A DNA stretch of 8,612 nt from Bacillota bacterium (GCA_017619905.1 JAFZRK010000151.1:1-8612); one strand, 5' to 3'; numbered from the stretch's first letter, positions 1 through 6,432 are shown. Made by a program: numbers and translations. Notes: a model not told the origin generated them from the sequence alone.

Positions 1-77
1 CTGAGATCCAGCACGCTGAGATACTTGTTGTTCACCAGGGTCTCTACCTGTTCTTTTTCCAGTCTTGGCTTGTCCAT
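1..77 (-). CDS. N-terminal fragment of an unidentified protein, possibly a NUDIX hydrolase
   Basis: Only the first 25 codons are inside the window; the gene continues past the left edge. The peptide begins MDKPRLEKEQVETL and runs on to NNKYLSVLDL. The start is the ATG at 77-75, three bases after the rarA stop codon (83-81), with a GGAAAG ribosome-binding-like stretch in the last rarA codons, so it is probably co-transcribed and translationally coupled with rarA. The pattern of a charged helix followed by N-K-[YF]-L-x-[VL]-x-[DE]-[LY] resembles the first strand of many clostridial NUDIX hydrolases, but no NUDIX box is present in this fragment. The existence of a gene start is fairly well supported; the family is a guess. 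Confidence 0.5.
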   Translation of the reverse strand, partial: MDKPRLEKEQVETLVNNKYLSVLDL

Positions 78-80
78 GGT

Positions 81-1469
81 CTATTTCTTTCCGTCTTCGT
101 CCGGACGGTCTCCGTCTTTATTCTGCGGCGCAGCCGGGTATCCGTGAGCGGCCTTCCAGTCCTTTATCTGCTTGAGGCGCTCCGCGTAGCGGGTCTCGAA
201 GCCCTGGTCCGTGGGCCTGTAATACTCGCGTCCAAGCAGCGAATCCGGCAGGCACTGCATGTTGGTGAGCTTATCCTTTGTATCGTGGGCGTACTGGTAG
301 CCGCGGCCGTAGCCCTCTTCCCTCATCAGCTTGGTGACGCCGTTGCGTATGACCAGTGGCACGGGCTCGTCCAGCTGCTCCAGAGCGTCCTTCCTTGCCA
401 GCATGTACGCCACGTCCAGAGCGTTGGACTTGGGCGCCAGCGAGTTATATACGACGGCCTCCGTAAGATGCACGTTGCACTCCGGGAAGCCGATGAGATG
501 GCAGGCCTGATACGCCGCCACGCTTATCTCCAGCGCCCTCGGATCCGCCATGCCTATGTCTTCCGCGGCGAAGCGCGTAACACGCCTTGCTATGTACAGC
601 GGATCCTCTCCTGCCTCCAGCATGCGCGCCAGCCAGTAGACAGCGGCGTCCGGGTCCGAATTGCGCATGGATTTATGCAGCGCGGAGATAAGATTGTAGT
701 GCTCCTCCCCGCTCTTGTCGTAGAGCAGCAGCTTGCGGGATATGCACTGCTGCATTACATCGTCCGTTACGTTTATGGTGCCGTCCTCGTCCGCCTCCGA
801 GTTGAGTATGACCATCTCCAGGGTGGAGAGAGCCGCCCTTGCGTCTCCGTTGGCGAACGCGGCGATGGACTTTACATTTTCAGGTGTTATGTTAATCTTT
901 TCATTTCCGAAGCCGCGCGGGTCCTTAATGGCTCTGTTTATGATGCCGGCAAGGTCCTCTTCCGTAAGCTGGCGCAGCACGAACACCCTGCAGCGCGAAA
1001 GAAGAGCGCCGTTGACCTCGAACGAGGGGTTCTCCGTGGTGGCTCCTATAAGAATTATGCTTCCCCTCTCCACGAAAGGCAGGAACGCGTCCTGCTGGGC
1101 CTTGTTGAAGCGGTGGATCTCATCCACGAAGACTATCGTCTTGGTCCCGAAGCGGCGGTTCTCCTCCGCCTGAGTCATGACGTTCTTTATCTCCTTGATG
1201 CCGCTGGTTACGGCAGAGAAGTTGATGAACTCCGACTTTGTGCTGCTGGCGATTATGCCGGCGAGCGTGGTCTTGCCCACTCCCGGAGGGCCCCAGAAGA
1301 TCATGGATGTTATCTGGTCCGATTCTATAAGTTTGCGCAGCAGTTTGCCCGGCCCGATAAGATGGCTCTGCCCCGCGAACTCGTCCAGAGTCCTGGGACG
1401 GAGACGGTCCGCCAGAGGCCGGAAAGCCGTATTATCGAACATTGTTATCTGGTCCTTGTTGCTTTTCAT
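81..1469 (-). CDS. rarA: RarA/MgsA, replication-associated recombination AAA+ ATPase
   Basis: This 462-residue cytosolic protein belongs to the RarA/MgsA/WRNIP1 family of clamp-loader-like AAA+ ATPases, which act at stalled replication forks with SSB and RecA. Visible motifs are Walker A GPPGVGKTT (residues 60-68), Walker B VFVDEIHR (113-120), sensor 1 ATTENPSF (143-150), and the arginine-finger motif LLSRCR (156-161). The C-terminal half (TRFAAEDIGMADPRAL, later NGVTKLMREEGYGRGY) matches the RarA tetramerisation region. Length is close to the usual 440-460. The reading frame stays open back to 1547, but that would place the start upstream of the promoter, so the ATG at 1469 is preferred. It retains the N-terminal QITMF, which resembles a beta-clamp-binding motif. 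An ATG at 1442 is an alternative with a better placed AAGGA. An SOS-box-like site lies upstream. Confidence 0.95.
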   Translation of the reverse strand: MKSNKDQITMFDNTAFRPLADRLRPRTLDEFAGQSHLIGPGKLLRKLIESDQITSMIFWGPPGVGKTTLAGIIASSTKSEFINFSAVTSGIKEIKNVMTQAEENRRFGTKTIVFVDEIHRFNKAQQDAFLPFVERGSIILIGATTENPSFEVNGALLSRCRVFVLRQLTEEDLAGIINRAIKDPRGFGNEKINITPENVKSIAAFANGDARAALSTLEMVILNSEADEDGTINVTDDVMQQCISRKLLLYDKSGEEHYNLISALHKSMRNSDPDAAVYWLARMLEAGEDPLYIARRVTRFAAEDIGMADPRALEISVAAYQACHLIGFPECNVHLTEAVVYNSLAPKSNALDVAYMLARKDALEQLDEPVPLVIRNGVTKLMREEGYGRGYQYAHDTKDKLTNMQCLPDSLLGREYYRPTDQGFETRYAERLKQIKDWKAAHGYPAAPQNKDGDRPDEDGKK

Positions 1470-1509
1470 CTGATGCACGCTTTTTCTGTCTGCCTGAAAT
1501 AACACCAGT

Positions 1510-1541
1510 ATTATACTACCACAATTCGCGAAAAACTGCAA
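1510..1541 (-). promoter_or_regulatory. rarA promoter
   Basis: On the minus strand a perfect TATAAT lies at 1515-1510. The -35 is weak: TTGCAG at 1541-1536 has a long 20-base spacer, and the sequences at the standard 17-18 base distance fit poorly. Transcription would start near 1503, leaving a leader of about 34 bases before the ATG at 1469. The 8-base palindrome TTCGCGAA (1525-1532) lies in the spacer. The weak -35 beside a LexA-like box fits a repressed or damage-inducible promoter. Confidence 0.6.
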
Positions 1542-1554
1542 GAACATTCGTTCG
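1541..1554. promoter_or_regulatory. LexA (DinR) operator, SOS box
   Basis: Read on the minus strand the site is CGAACGAATGTTCT. It matches the Bacillus-type LexA consensus CGAACRNRYGTTYG at 13 of 14 positions, including the full GAAC-N4-GTTC core (1542-1553). It abuts or overlaps the rarA -35 region and lies 13 bases upstream of the -35 of the divergent hydantoinase-like gene, so bound LexA could repress rarA and possibly affect both promoters. The match is seen directly; LexA binding is inferred, and no lexA gene is in the window. Confidence 0.7.
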
Positions 1555-1567
1555 ATGCGCCCCTCTC

Positions 1568-1596
1568 TTCACAAATCACGGCGGATACTGTATAAT
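1568..1596 (+). promoter_or_regulatory. Sigma-A type promoter of the hydantoinase/oxoprolinase-like gene
   Basis: The -35 TTCACA (1568-1573, 5 of 6 to TTGACA), a 17-base spacer, and the -10 TATAAT (1591-1596, 6 of 6) form a near-consensus promoter. Transcription should start near 1603, giving a leader of about 28 bases that carries a CGGAG ribosome binding site (1620-1624) six bases before the ATG at 1631. A strong, probably constitutive promoter is expected unless the adjacent LexA-like site interferes. Confidence 0.8.
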
Positions 1597-1630
1597 TCTC
1601 GGGTAAGCCATAGACAACACGGAGCATCTT

Positions 1631-3649
1631 ATGAGGATAGGAATTGGAATAGACACGGGCGGCACCTGCACGGACGCCGTGGCGATGGATCTTGACAGCG
1701 GAAAAGTGCTGGCAAAAGGAAAGACCGAGACCACCAGGGAAGACCTTTCCGTTGGAATAGCAAAGGCACTTGACATGCTTCCTGCTGAAATTATCCGGCA
1801 AGCGGAACACGCCGCGCTGTCCACCACCCTTGCGACCAACGCCTGCATAGAAGGCAAGGGCTGCCGGGCCAAGCTCGTGATATTCGGAATACACGAAGAA
1901 TACCTGAGGCGCATGCACGCCCCGGAGAACTACAATCTTAAGCCGGACTACGTGCTCTGCGTGGACACCAACAGCAGCGCGGACGGACTCATGATAGACG
2001 AGCCGGACTGGGACAAGCTGTTCGAAGAGCACGGGAAGTGGCTGGCCGACAGCGACGCGCTCTGCGCCGTGGAGCTCTGGTCCGACGACATAGGCGCCCC
2101 CTGCGAAAAGAAGTTCAAGATCCTTGCCGAGGAAAAGACAGGGAGACGCTGCATAACCGCAAACGAACTTACCGAAGGCATAAACATATTCGCCAGAGGA
2201 GCGACCGCCCTTCTCAACGCGCGGCTCCTGCCGGTAGTACGGGAATTCACTCAGGCCGCCGAAAAAGCTTTCCGCGAAAGAGGATGCAAGGCGGACATAC
2301 GCATAGTCCGCAGCGACGGATGCATCATGTCGGACGAATACTCGCTCATACGGCCGGTGGACACGGTGCTGTCCGGACCTGCGGCAAGCGTTCTGGCAGG
2401 CAAAGCGGTAACTACCAGCGATAACTACATAATCGTGGACATGGGCGGCACTTCCACGGACGTTTCCATAGTCAGCGGCGGAAAACCGGTCCGAGACGAA
2501 GGAGGCATAAACGTGGGCGGATGGCAGACCTCCGTGCGCGGCATCAAGGTAGCGCCCTTCAACCTCGGCGGCGACAGCGCGGTAAGACTCAAAAGGAACA
2601 GCGAGCCCGCCCTCTTCCCAAGGCGCGTAAAGCCGATGTGCGCAGCGGCGTCCGACTGGCCGGAGATAATACCGGAGCTGGAGAGGATCCTGCGCAAGAA
2701 GCATTTCAACATCTTCCCGCTGCACGAGTTCTTCTTCCTGGCCAGAGAGCCGGAAGACATGGGGCTGTTCAACAAGGAAGAACGCAAACTCATAGAATAC
2801 GTGCGCGGCGGCCCGAAGATACTGGAATCCCTTGCTGACGCAGGCATAGACATCTACGCTCTCAACCCCGAAAGGCTGGAATCCGAAGGCATTATAATGC
2901 GCTGCGGACTTACGCCCACGGACTTCATGCACATAAAAGGCGATTTCCTCCAGTACGACACAAGGGCGTCGGTGCTGGCCGCCAGGTACATGCTCCTGAA
3001 CATGAAGCTTGAAGACACGGAAGAGAACGTGCGGAAGCTGGCGGATCAGGTCTACGAACTGGTGGAGTCCAGAATGTATCAGGACATCATAGATCTTTCG
3101 CTGAAACAGACCCACCCGGAGGTCTTCAGGAACGGGCTGGACGCGCAGACTTCGTTCCTTATAGAGCAGTCCTGGAAGAACAGGAACGCAAGTACCACGG
3201 GCATACTCGGGGAGAGGTTCTTCAGCGGCTACACTCTTGTAGGAATAGGCGCGCCCACTCACCTCTTCCTGCCCGAGGCCGCGAAGGCGCTTGGCGCGGA
3301 ATACGTTCTTGCGGAGAACGCGGAGGTGGCGAACGCTATAGGTGCGCTCTACGCCAAGGTCAGTTCCACGGCCCGCGTAAACATAACGGAGCGCTACTCG
3401 CCGGAGATCGGCGGTTTCTTCTACATAGTCCACGATCCGGAAGGAAGCTACCGCGTGGAGCAGAAGTCGGAAGCGCTGCGGCTTGCCAGAAAAGCCGCGG
3501 AAAAAGCCGCGGAAAAAGAAGCCCGAGCCAGAGGCGCCGAGGGCCATATCGTGACGGATTCGCACATAGAGCAGATGGATACCTTCGACAAATGGGGCGT
3601 CCGGGCCGTTCTTGCAAGGGTGGCCGTGGCGGAAGCGCACATGCTGTAG
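1631..3649 (+). CDS. Hydantoinase/oxoprolinase-family protein (HyuA-like, single chain)
   Basis: This 672-residue cytosolic protein has the actin/Hsp70/sugar-kinase (ASKHA) ATP-binding fold of the HyuA/5-oxoprolinase A family, whose members use ATP to open cyclic amides or activate related substrates. The phosphate-1 motif is GIDTGGTCTD (residues 6-15), followed by STTLATN (64-70), typical of the N-terminal hydantoinase domain. The second half has the LSGPAASV loop (247-254) and the second phosphate motif VDMGGTSTD (269-277). A C-terminal segment reads IGAPTHLFLPEAAKALGA...ENAEVANAIGA. Near the C-terminus is an Ala/Lys/Glu-rich helix. It is on the short side for HyuA and matches a stand-alone form seen in clostridia. 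No HyuB subunit is next to it, and the gene has its own promoter and terminator. The substrate cannot be told from the sequence. Residue 13 is Cys where Phe or Tyr is more usual. Confidence 0.85.
   Translation: MRIGIGIDTGGTCTDAVAMDLDSGKVLAKGKTETTREDLSVGIAKALDMLPAEIIRQAEHAALSTTLATNACIEGKGCRAKLVIFGIHEEYLRRMHAPENYNLKPDYVLCVDTNSSADGLMIDEPDWDKLFEEHGKWLADSDALCAVELWSDDIGAPCEKKFKILAEEKTGRRCITANELTEGINIFARGATALLNARLLPVVREFTQAAEKAFRERGCKADIRIVRSDGCIMSDEYSLIRPVDTVLSGPAASVLAGKAVTTSDNYIIVDMGGTSTDVSIVSGGKPVRDEGGINVGGWQTSVRGIKVAPFNLGGDSAVRLKRNSEPALFPRRVKPMCAAASDWPEIIPELERILRKKHFNIFPLHEFFFLAREPEDMGLFNKEERKLIEYVRGGPKILESLADAGIDIYALNPERLESEGIIMRCGLTPTDFMHIKGDFLQYDTRASVLAARYMLLNMKLEDTEENVRKLADQVYELVESRMYQDIIDLSLKQTHPEVFRNGLDAQTSFLIEQSWKNRNASTTGILGERFFSGYTLVGIGAPTHLFLPEAAKALGAEYVLAENAEVANAIGALYAKVSSTARVNITERYSPEIGGFFYIVHDPEGSYRVEQKSEALRLARKAAEKAAEKEARARGAEGHIVTDSHIEQMDTFDKWGVRAVLARVAVAEAHML
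3494..3517 (+). repeat. 12-base tandem duplication inside the hydantoinase-like gene
   Basis: Two perfect copies of GCCGCGGAAAAA stand head to tail in the 3' part of the gene. They stay in frame and encode the repeated A-A-E-K of the basic C-terminal helix. It is probably a slippage product and could vary in copy number between strains without breaking the frame. Confidence 0.75.
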
Positions 3650-3678
3650 CCGCATCTCAACTCATCTTAAGCAACGCA

Positions 3679-3704
3679 AAAAGACGGGGTCTTTCCCGTC
3701 TTTT
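3679..3704. terminator. Bidirectional Rho-independent terminator between convergent operons
   Basis: A perfect 10-base-pair stem, AAAAGACGGG (3679-3688) with CCCGTCTTTT (3695-3704), closes a 6-base loop. The U tract is TTTT on the plus strand and TTTTT on the minus strand, so one hairpin can end both the hydantoinase-like transcript (stop at 3649) and the five-gene operon arriving from the right (stop at 3736). A 10-base palindrome TGCAATTGCA (3709-3718) lies beside it, with no assigned role. Confidence 0.88.
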
Positions 3705-3735
3705 ATATTGCAATTGCAGGTTGCAGGGCTCTGCG

Positions 3736-4236
3736 TTACTTTACTGTCACTCCGTGCTCCCTAAGGAACGCCTTGAGCGCAGTGGATCCGCCCTCGGTGT
3801 AGAAACCGTCCTTGAACAGAGCGTTGTAGTTGCCCATGGTAAAGATGACCAGCCCGCCGGGAACTTCCTTGCAGCCGGCTATGCTTTCCAGCGGCAGGGA
3901 TATGAAATGCTTTCCGGCCCTGAATATCTCCAGCGTCTCACCCAGCTCGTAGTGAAGCACCGGATTCTCTTCCCCCGTATCCTCCAGTATCCTGGCGGCG
4001 TCGTACTTGGATCCGACCGCGTACTGCACGAACTTGAACAGGAAGATCAGAAGGAATATCCCTCCGAATATCAGGAACCTGAGGAGCCCGGACGAGAAAT
4101 ACAGTCCGCAGCACACCGCACAAAGCACCAGCGACGCCAGATGCGTCAGCTTGACCTTGGTGAAGAACATGTAGTAAGCGCGGAATACGACCTTGGTGTC
4201 CTCCGGTGAATATCTGTACTCGTTGATGAATCTCAT
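3736..4236 (-). CDS. YcxB-like two-helix membrane protein
   Basis: This 166-residue protein is predicted to sit in the cytoplasmic membrane. It has a short N-terminal part (RYSPEDTKVVFRAYYM), two adjacent hydrophobic helices (about residues 31-49 and 51-70), and a mostly beta C-terminal domain with the pattern HYELGETLEIFRAGKHFISLPLESIAGCKE...GGLVIFTMGN and an ending (TALKAFLREHG) resembling the YcxB-like domain. The family has no known biochemical function. It is the last gene of the operon, 57 bases after the DUF4085 gene and just before the shared terminator. Its ribosome binding site (AAGGCAG) is weaker than those of its neighbours. The YcxB assignment rests on layout and weak pattern similarity. 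Confidence 0.6.
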   Translation of the reverse strand: MRFINEYRYSPEDTKVVFRAYYMFFTKVKLTHLASLVLCAVCCGLYFSSGLLRFLIFGGIFLLIFLFKFVQYAVGSKYDAARILEDTGEENPVLHYELGETLEIFRAGKHFISLPLESIAGCKEVPGGLVIFTMGNYNALFKDGFYTEGGSTALKAFLREHGVTVK

Positions 4237-4266
4237 TTTCTCTCTGCCTTTGCTTTCTGTGTTTTC

Positions 4267-4289
4267 CGGGCGCGCGCAGCGCCGTCCCG
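4267..4289. other. GC-rich hairpin between the DUF4085 and YcxB-like genes
   Basis: GGCGC (4269-4273) can pair with GCGCC (4279-4283) around a 5-base loop, and CGGG (4267-4270) has a partner in CCCG (4286-4289) in an alternative fold. No U run follows in the direction of transcription, so it is not a terminator. It could lower expression of the last gene or mark an mRNA processing point; it may also have no function. Confidence 0.3.
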
Positions 4290-4293
4290 TCCT

Positions 4294-5298
4294 TTACTGC
4301 TCCGGAAACTCCGCGCCGTCCAGGACTTCTATGTCCGCCGCCTTTACCGTGAGATACTTGAGCCCCGACGGCATCCACAGAAGCATGTGGACCTCGTAGG
4401 CGTTCTTAACGTTGTATTCTTCGGACGTAAGGAACGTGCAGTTGGAGTGCACGCAATCCCCGTGATGATGGTGCTCGTGTCCGCAGTCCTCATGATCGTC
4501 GCCGCAGCATTCTTCGTGGTCGTGGCTGTGCGTGCGGATGGTTATTCCCTTGTCGCGCTCCAGAACTTCCGCGTACTTGAATATTATCTTCCGGAACGGT
4601 CTCTCGCCGGGGCCCTCCATGCCTTCCGTGCAGAAGATCATCTCCAGATTCCTGCCTTTCTTCTTTACGGAGAGCAGATCGCAGTCGTGGAGGTCGAAGC
4701 CCATTGCGATGTCCGCCGGGACTACCTGCCTGCGCAGCGCCCTGACCGCGTTGCGTTCGATTCTGCCGAGCTCTTTTTTCGCTGCTCTCTCGTCCTCTTT
4801 CAGCGCAGAATAGACGCTCTCAGGGACAAGATCCAGCGCGAGGAGACGCTTGTCCACGGAGTCCAGCAGCGCGTTTCCGGTGCCGTATCTGAGTTCGGCT
4901 CTGCGGTCCTCATATACTTCGCGGAACATCTCACGGAACACCTCGTCGGAGAACGGCTCTCTGGCGTTGAACTCCTCCATCTGAGCCTTCTGTTCCTCAA
5001 GTATGACCGCCTTGACTTCCTCAATTGACGCTGGAGTCCTGGGACGTCCGGTCTCAGAATCGTGGATCACCCAGTCGTCCGCGTTAAAGCCGTGTTCGTC
5101 CAATATCTCAAGCAGATAGCTGAGATCCGGTGGGGTGTTGTAGGCCTTTTTCTCCGCGGCCGTCTCCCTTCTGAGAGTCTTTTCGTAAAGGGCGTCTATG
5201 TCCTTTTTTGTGTATTTCTTATCCGGTACTTTGCGAAGACCGGCAGTCTGTCCGGACCTCTGCATAAGGTCGTACCATTCTTTGGTGTAGTATTTCAT
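4294..5298 (-). CDS. DUF4085-family protein with His/Cys-rich insertion
   Basis: This 334-residue soluble protein begins MKYYTKEWYDLMQ, the opening I associate with DUF4085, a Bacillota family without known function. The first 190 residues are charged and probably helical (EEQKAQMEEFNAREPF, RRAELRYGTGNALLDSVDKRLLALD). The C-terminal part looks like a beta sandwich (FDLHDCDLLSVKKKGRNLEMIF ... YEVHMLLWM ... LKYLTVKAADIEVLDG). Between two of its strands sits an unusual insertion, residues 257-287, with 10 His and 5 Cys in 31 residues, including four consecutive His at 276-279; it looks able to bind Zn, Ni or Cu. The start is fixed by a strong GGAGG (5308-5304) five bases before the ATG. It follows the 143-residue gene by 27 bases in the same operon. 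A protective role against EndoU is possible but unsupported by homology. Confidence 0.65.
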   Translation of the reverse strand: MKYYTKEWYDLMQRSGQTAGLRKVPDKKYTKKDIDALYEKTLRRETAAEKKAYNTPPDLSYLLEILDEHGFNADDWVIHDSETGRPRTPASIEEVKAVILEEQKAQMEEFNAREPFSDEVFREMFREVYEDRRAELRYGTGNALLDSVDKRLLALDLVPESVYSALKEDERAAKKELGRIERNAVRALRRQVVPADIAMGFDLHDCDLLSVKKKGRNLEMIFCTEGMEGPGERPFRKIIFKYAEVLERDKGITIRTHSHDHEECCGDDHEDCGHEHHHHGDCVHSNCTFLTSEEYNVKNAYEVHMLLWMPSGLKYLTVKAADIEVLDGAEFPEQ

Positions 5299-5325
5299 GA
5301 TCTCCTCCGGATATGTCCGTCCGCG

Positions 5326-5757
5326 TCACTCGTCGTTGCCTATTACGAACAGCAGCGCTACTTCCTTGTAAACGGCAACAAACAGCTCTTCCGTAATGTA
5401 GAACGGTCCGTTGCCTTTGCCGTAACCGCTGTATTCGTCCAGGATGTCCGCGTCGTCCTCCAGGAACCAGAGCTCCTGAGGCTTGCCTATCACGAATCCC
5501 AGGCGTCTGTTCAGATTCCACGCGTGCTCTCTGCTCCAGCCTATCCTTGCAAGGTGATCCTCAAGACCGTCCTCCGCGCGGACCAGCTTTATCTCCTCTT
5601 CCGGAACGGCGAACTCTTCCGCCAGGTCTTCCAATATGTGATCCTTGCGTCTAAGTCTGGCCGTCATGGAAGACGGGCAGTGGAACGCGCTGTCGGATAT
5701 CGCCTCGGTTATTCCCCTGGCGAAACCGCTGATGTAAGATCTTGCTGTCTTTGTCAT
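5326..5757 (-). CDS. Small acidic protein of unknown family, coupled to endoU (candidate immunity protein)
   Basis: I do not recognise this 143-residue protein. It has no signal peptide or membrane helix, is acidic (about 27 Asp/Glu against 16 Lys/Arg), and seems mixed alpha/beta: a helical first half (HILEDLAEEFAVPEEEIKLV), a middle with WSREHAWNLNRRLGFVIG, then GKPQELWFLEDDADILDEYSGYG, and a hydrophobic C-terminal helix or strand pair (EELFVAVYKEVALLFVIG). The ATG at 5757 is preferred to the in-frame GTG at 5766 because the AGGTGG ribosome binding site (5768-5763) covers that GTG and overlaps the TAG of the upstream endoU gene. Such tight coupling, directly downstream of a nuclease toxin domain, is typical of immunity genes, but this is inference from context. 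Confidence 0.7.
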   Translation of the reverse strand: MTKTARSYISGFARGITEAISDSAFHCPSSMTARLRRKDHILEDLAEEFAVPEEEIKLVRAEDGLEDHLARIGWSREHAWNLNRRLGFVIGKPQELWFLEDDADILDEYSGYGKGNGPFYITEELFVAVYKEVALLFVIGNDE

Positions 5758-5762
5758 GTATG

Positions 5763-5768
5763 CCACCT
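5763..5768 (-). promoter_or_regulatory. Ribosome binding site overlapping the endoU stop codon
   Basis: AGGTGG (5768-5763) shares its AG with the TAG stop (5769-5767) of the EndoU gene and lies five bases before the ATG at 5757. Ribosomes ending on endoU would restart directly on the next gene. It also decides the start by excluding the GTG at 5766. Confidence 0.8.
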
Positions 5769-6432
5769 ATTTCTTGGAATATATAGGATAAGCAGACGTT
5801 ATCCTCTGCTTGCCGTCGAAGTACATGTTTATCTCTATTCCGTTGTAATAACCTATGTATGTGTCGCCTTTGTGGCGGTCGTTGTCCAGCGCGTCCTTGC
5901 GCGCCGCTACTATGGCGTCCACCACCTGCTGGGGCGTCCAGCTGTCAGGATAGAAGGTGCTGTAATGGTCCTTGTCCTTGCCGTTTACGGTAACGTAGGC
6001 CGTGTAGCAGCCGTTCTTGTCCTCATTTGAGCGGGTGCCTTCCACTATGGCGCCCGGGGAGTCCTTTATCATGTTGTAATGATAGCCGGTACCCTTGCCG
6101 CTGGAATTGACCTGTCCCATGAAGATGTGCTCTATGGCGGACTTATTGAAGACTTCCGTTCCCTTAAGGTCCTTAAGGACGTCCGAACTGTAGTAGACCG
6201 GTCCTTCCGGCTGCGGCTCGGGATCCACGTTGGTATTCGTTCCGGGCTGCGGATCTGTCTGCGGCTCCGGGTCCACCACGTTGATGACATTGGTGTTCGA
6301 AGTATTGGACGGCTTCGGGTCCGTTTCCTGCTGAAGCAGCGACTTTATGTAGAGCGCGGCAAAAACAACGGCTATGACCAGCACTATGGTCAGTATGCTC
6401 TTGATTATTGCTTTACTGCGTTTATTCTTCAT
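5767..6432 (-). CDS. Membrane-anchored or secreted EndoU-domain ribonuclease
   Basis: This 221-residue protein has three parts. Residues 1-30 are a basic start (MKNKRSK) and one hydrophobic helix (about 9-29) with no clear signal-peptidase site, suggesting an anchor with the rest outside the cell. Residues 31-80 are a Pro/Asn/Thr-rich stalk with repeated DPEPQ. Residues 85-215 match the bacterial EndoU nuclease domain (PF14436 type): AIEHIFMGQ with H102, GTGYHYN with H118, K123 shortly after, CYTAYVTVNG, and STFYPDSW (158-165). Family members are metal-independent or metal-assisted RNA endonucleases of the BECR fold, common as toxin tips of CDI and other polymorphic toxins; here the domain stands alone on a short stalk. 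It lies 20 bases after the mraY-like gene, with AAAGG eight bases before the ATG. Both catalytic-type His are present, so an active enzyme is likely. A housekeeping secreted RNase is the alternative. Confidence 0.8.
   Translation of the reverse strand: MKNKRSKAIIKSILTIVLVIAVVFAALYIKSLLQQETDPKPSNTSNTNVINVVDPEPQTDPQPGTNTNVDPEPQPEGPVYYSSDVLKDLKGTEVFNKSAIEHIFMGQVNSSGKGTGYHYNMIKDSPGAIVEGTRSNEDKNGCYTAYVTVNGKDKDHYSTFYPDSWTPQQVVDAIVAARKDALDNDRHKGDTYIGYYNGIEINMYFDGKQRITSAYPIYSKK

Noticed and set aside
1020..1032. GAAC-GAGGG-GTTC inside rarA as a second LexA box
   Set aside because: The half-sites are five bases apart instead of four, and it lies inside coding sequence with no promoter nearby.
144..1502. 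A 452-codon open frame antisense to rarA
   Set aside because: Same compositional effect; RarA has every AAA+ motif and its own promoter, while the antisense product has none.
1470..1547. N-terminal extension of RarA to the ATG at 1547
   Set aside because: It would start upstream of the TATAAT box at 1510-1515 and inside the LexA-like site, and the added residues resemble no RarA N-terminus.
1511..3655. A 714-codon open frame on the minus strand, antisense to the hydantoinase-like gene
   Set aside because: Its product is low-complexity, rich in Arg/Val/Tyr/His and free of recognisable motifs. It arises because the real gene avoids the codons that would give antisense stops.
4800..5024. Small Arg/Ser-rich minus-strand frame within the DUF4085 gene
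   Set aside because: It is out of frame with the well-supported DUF4085 coding region and has the composition of a shadow frame.
5062..6030. A 322-codon plus-strand frame over the endoU and 143-residue genes
   Set aside because: It crosses gene boundaries on the other strand, lacks motifs, and has no ribosome binding site or promoter that fits.
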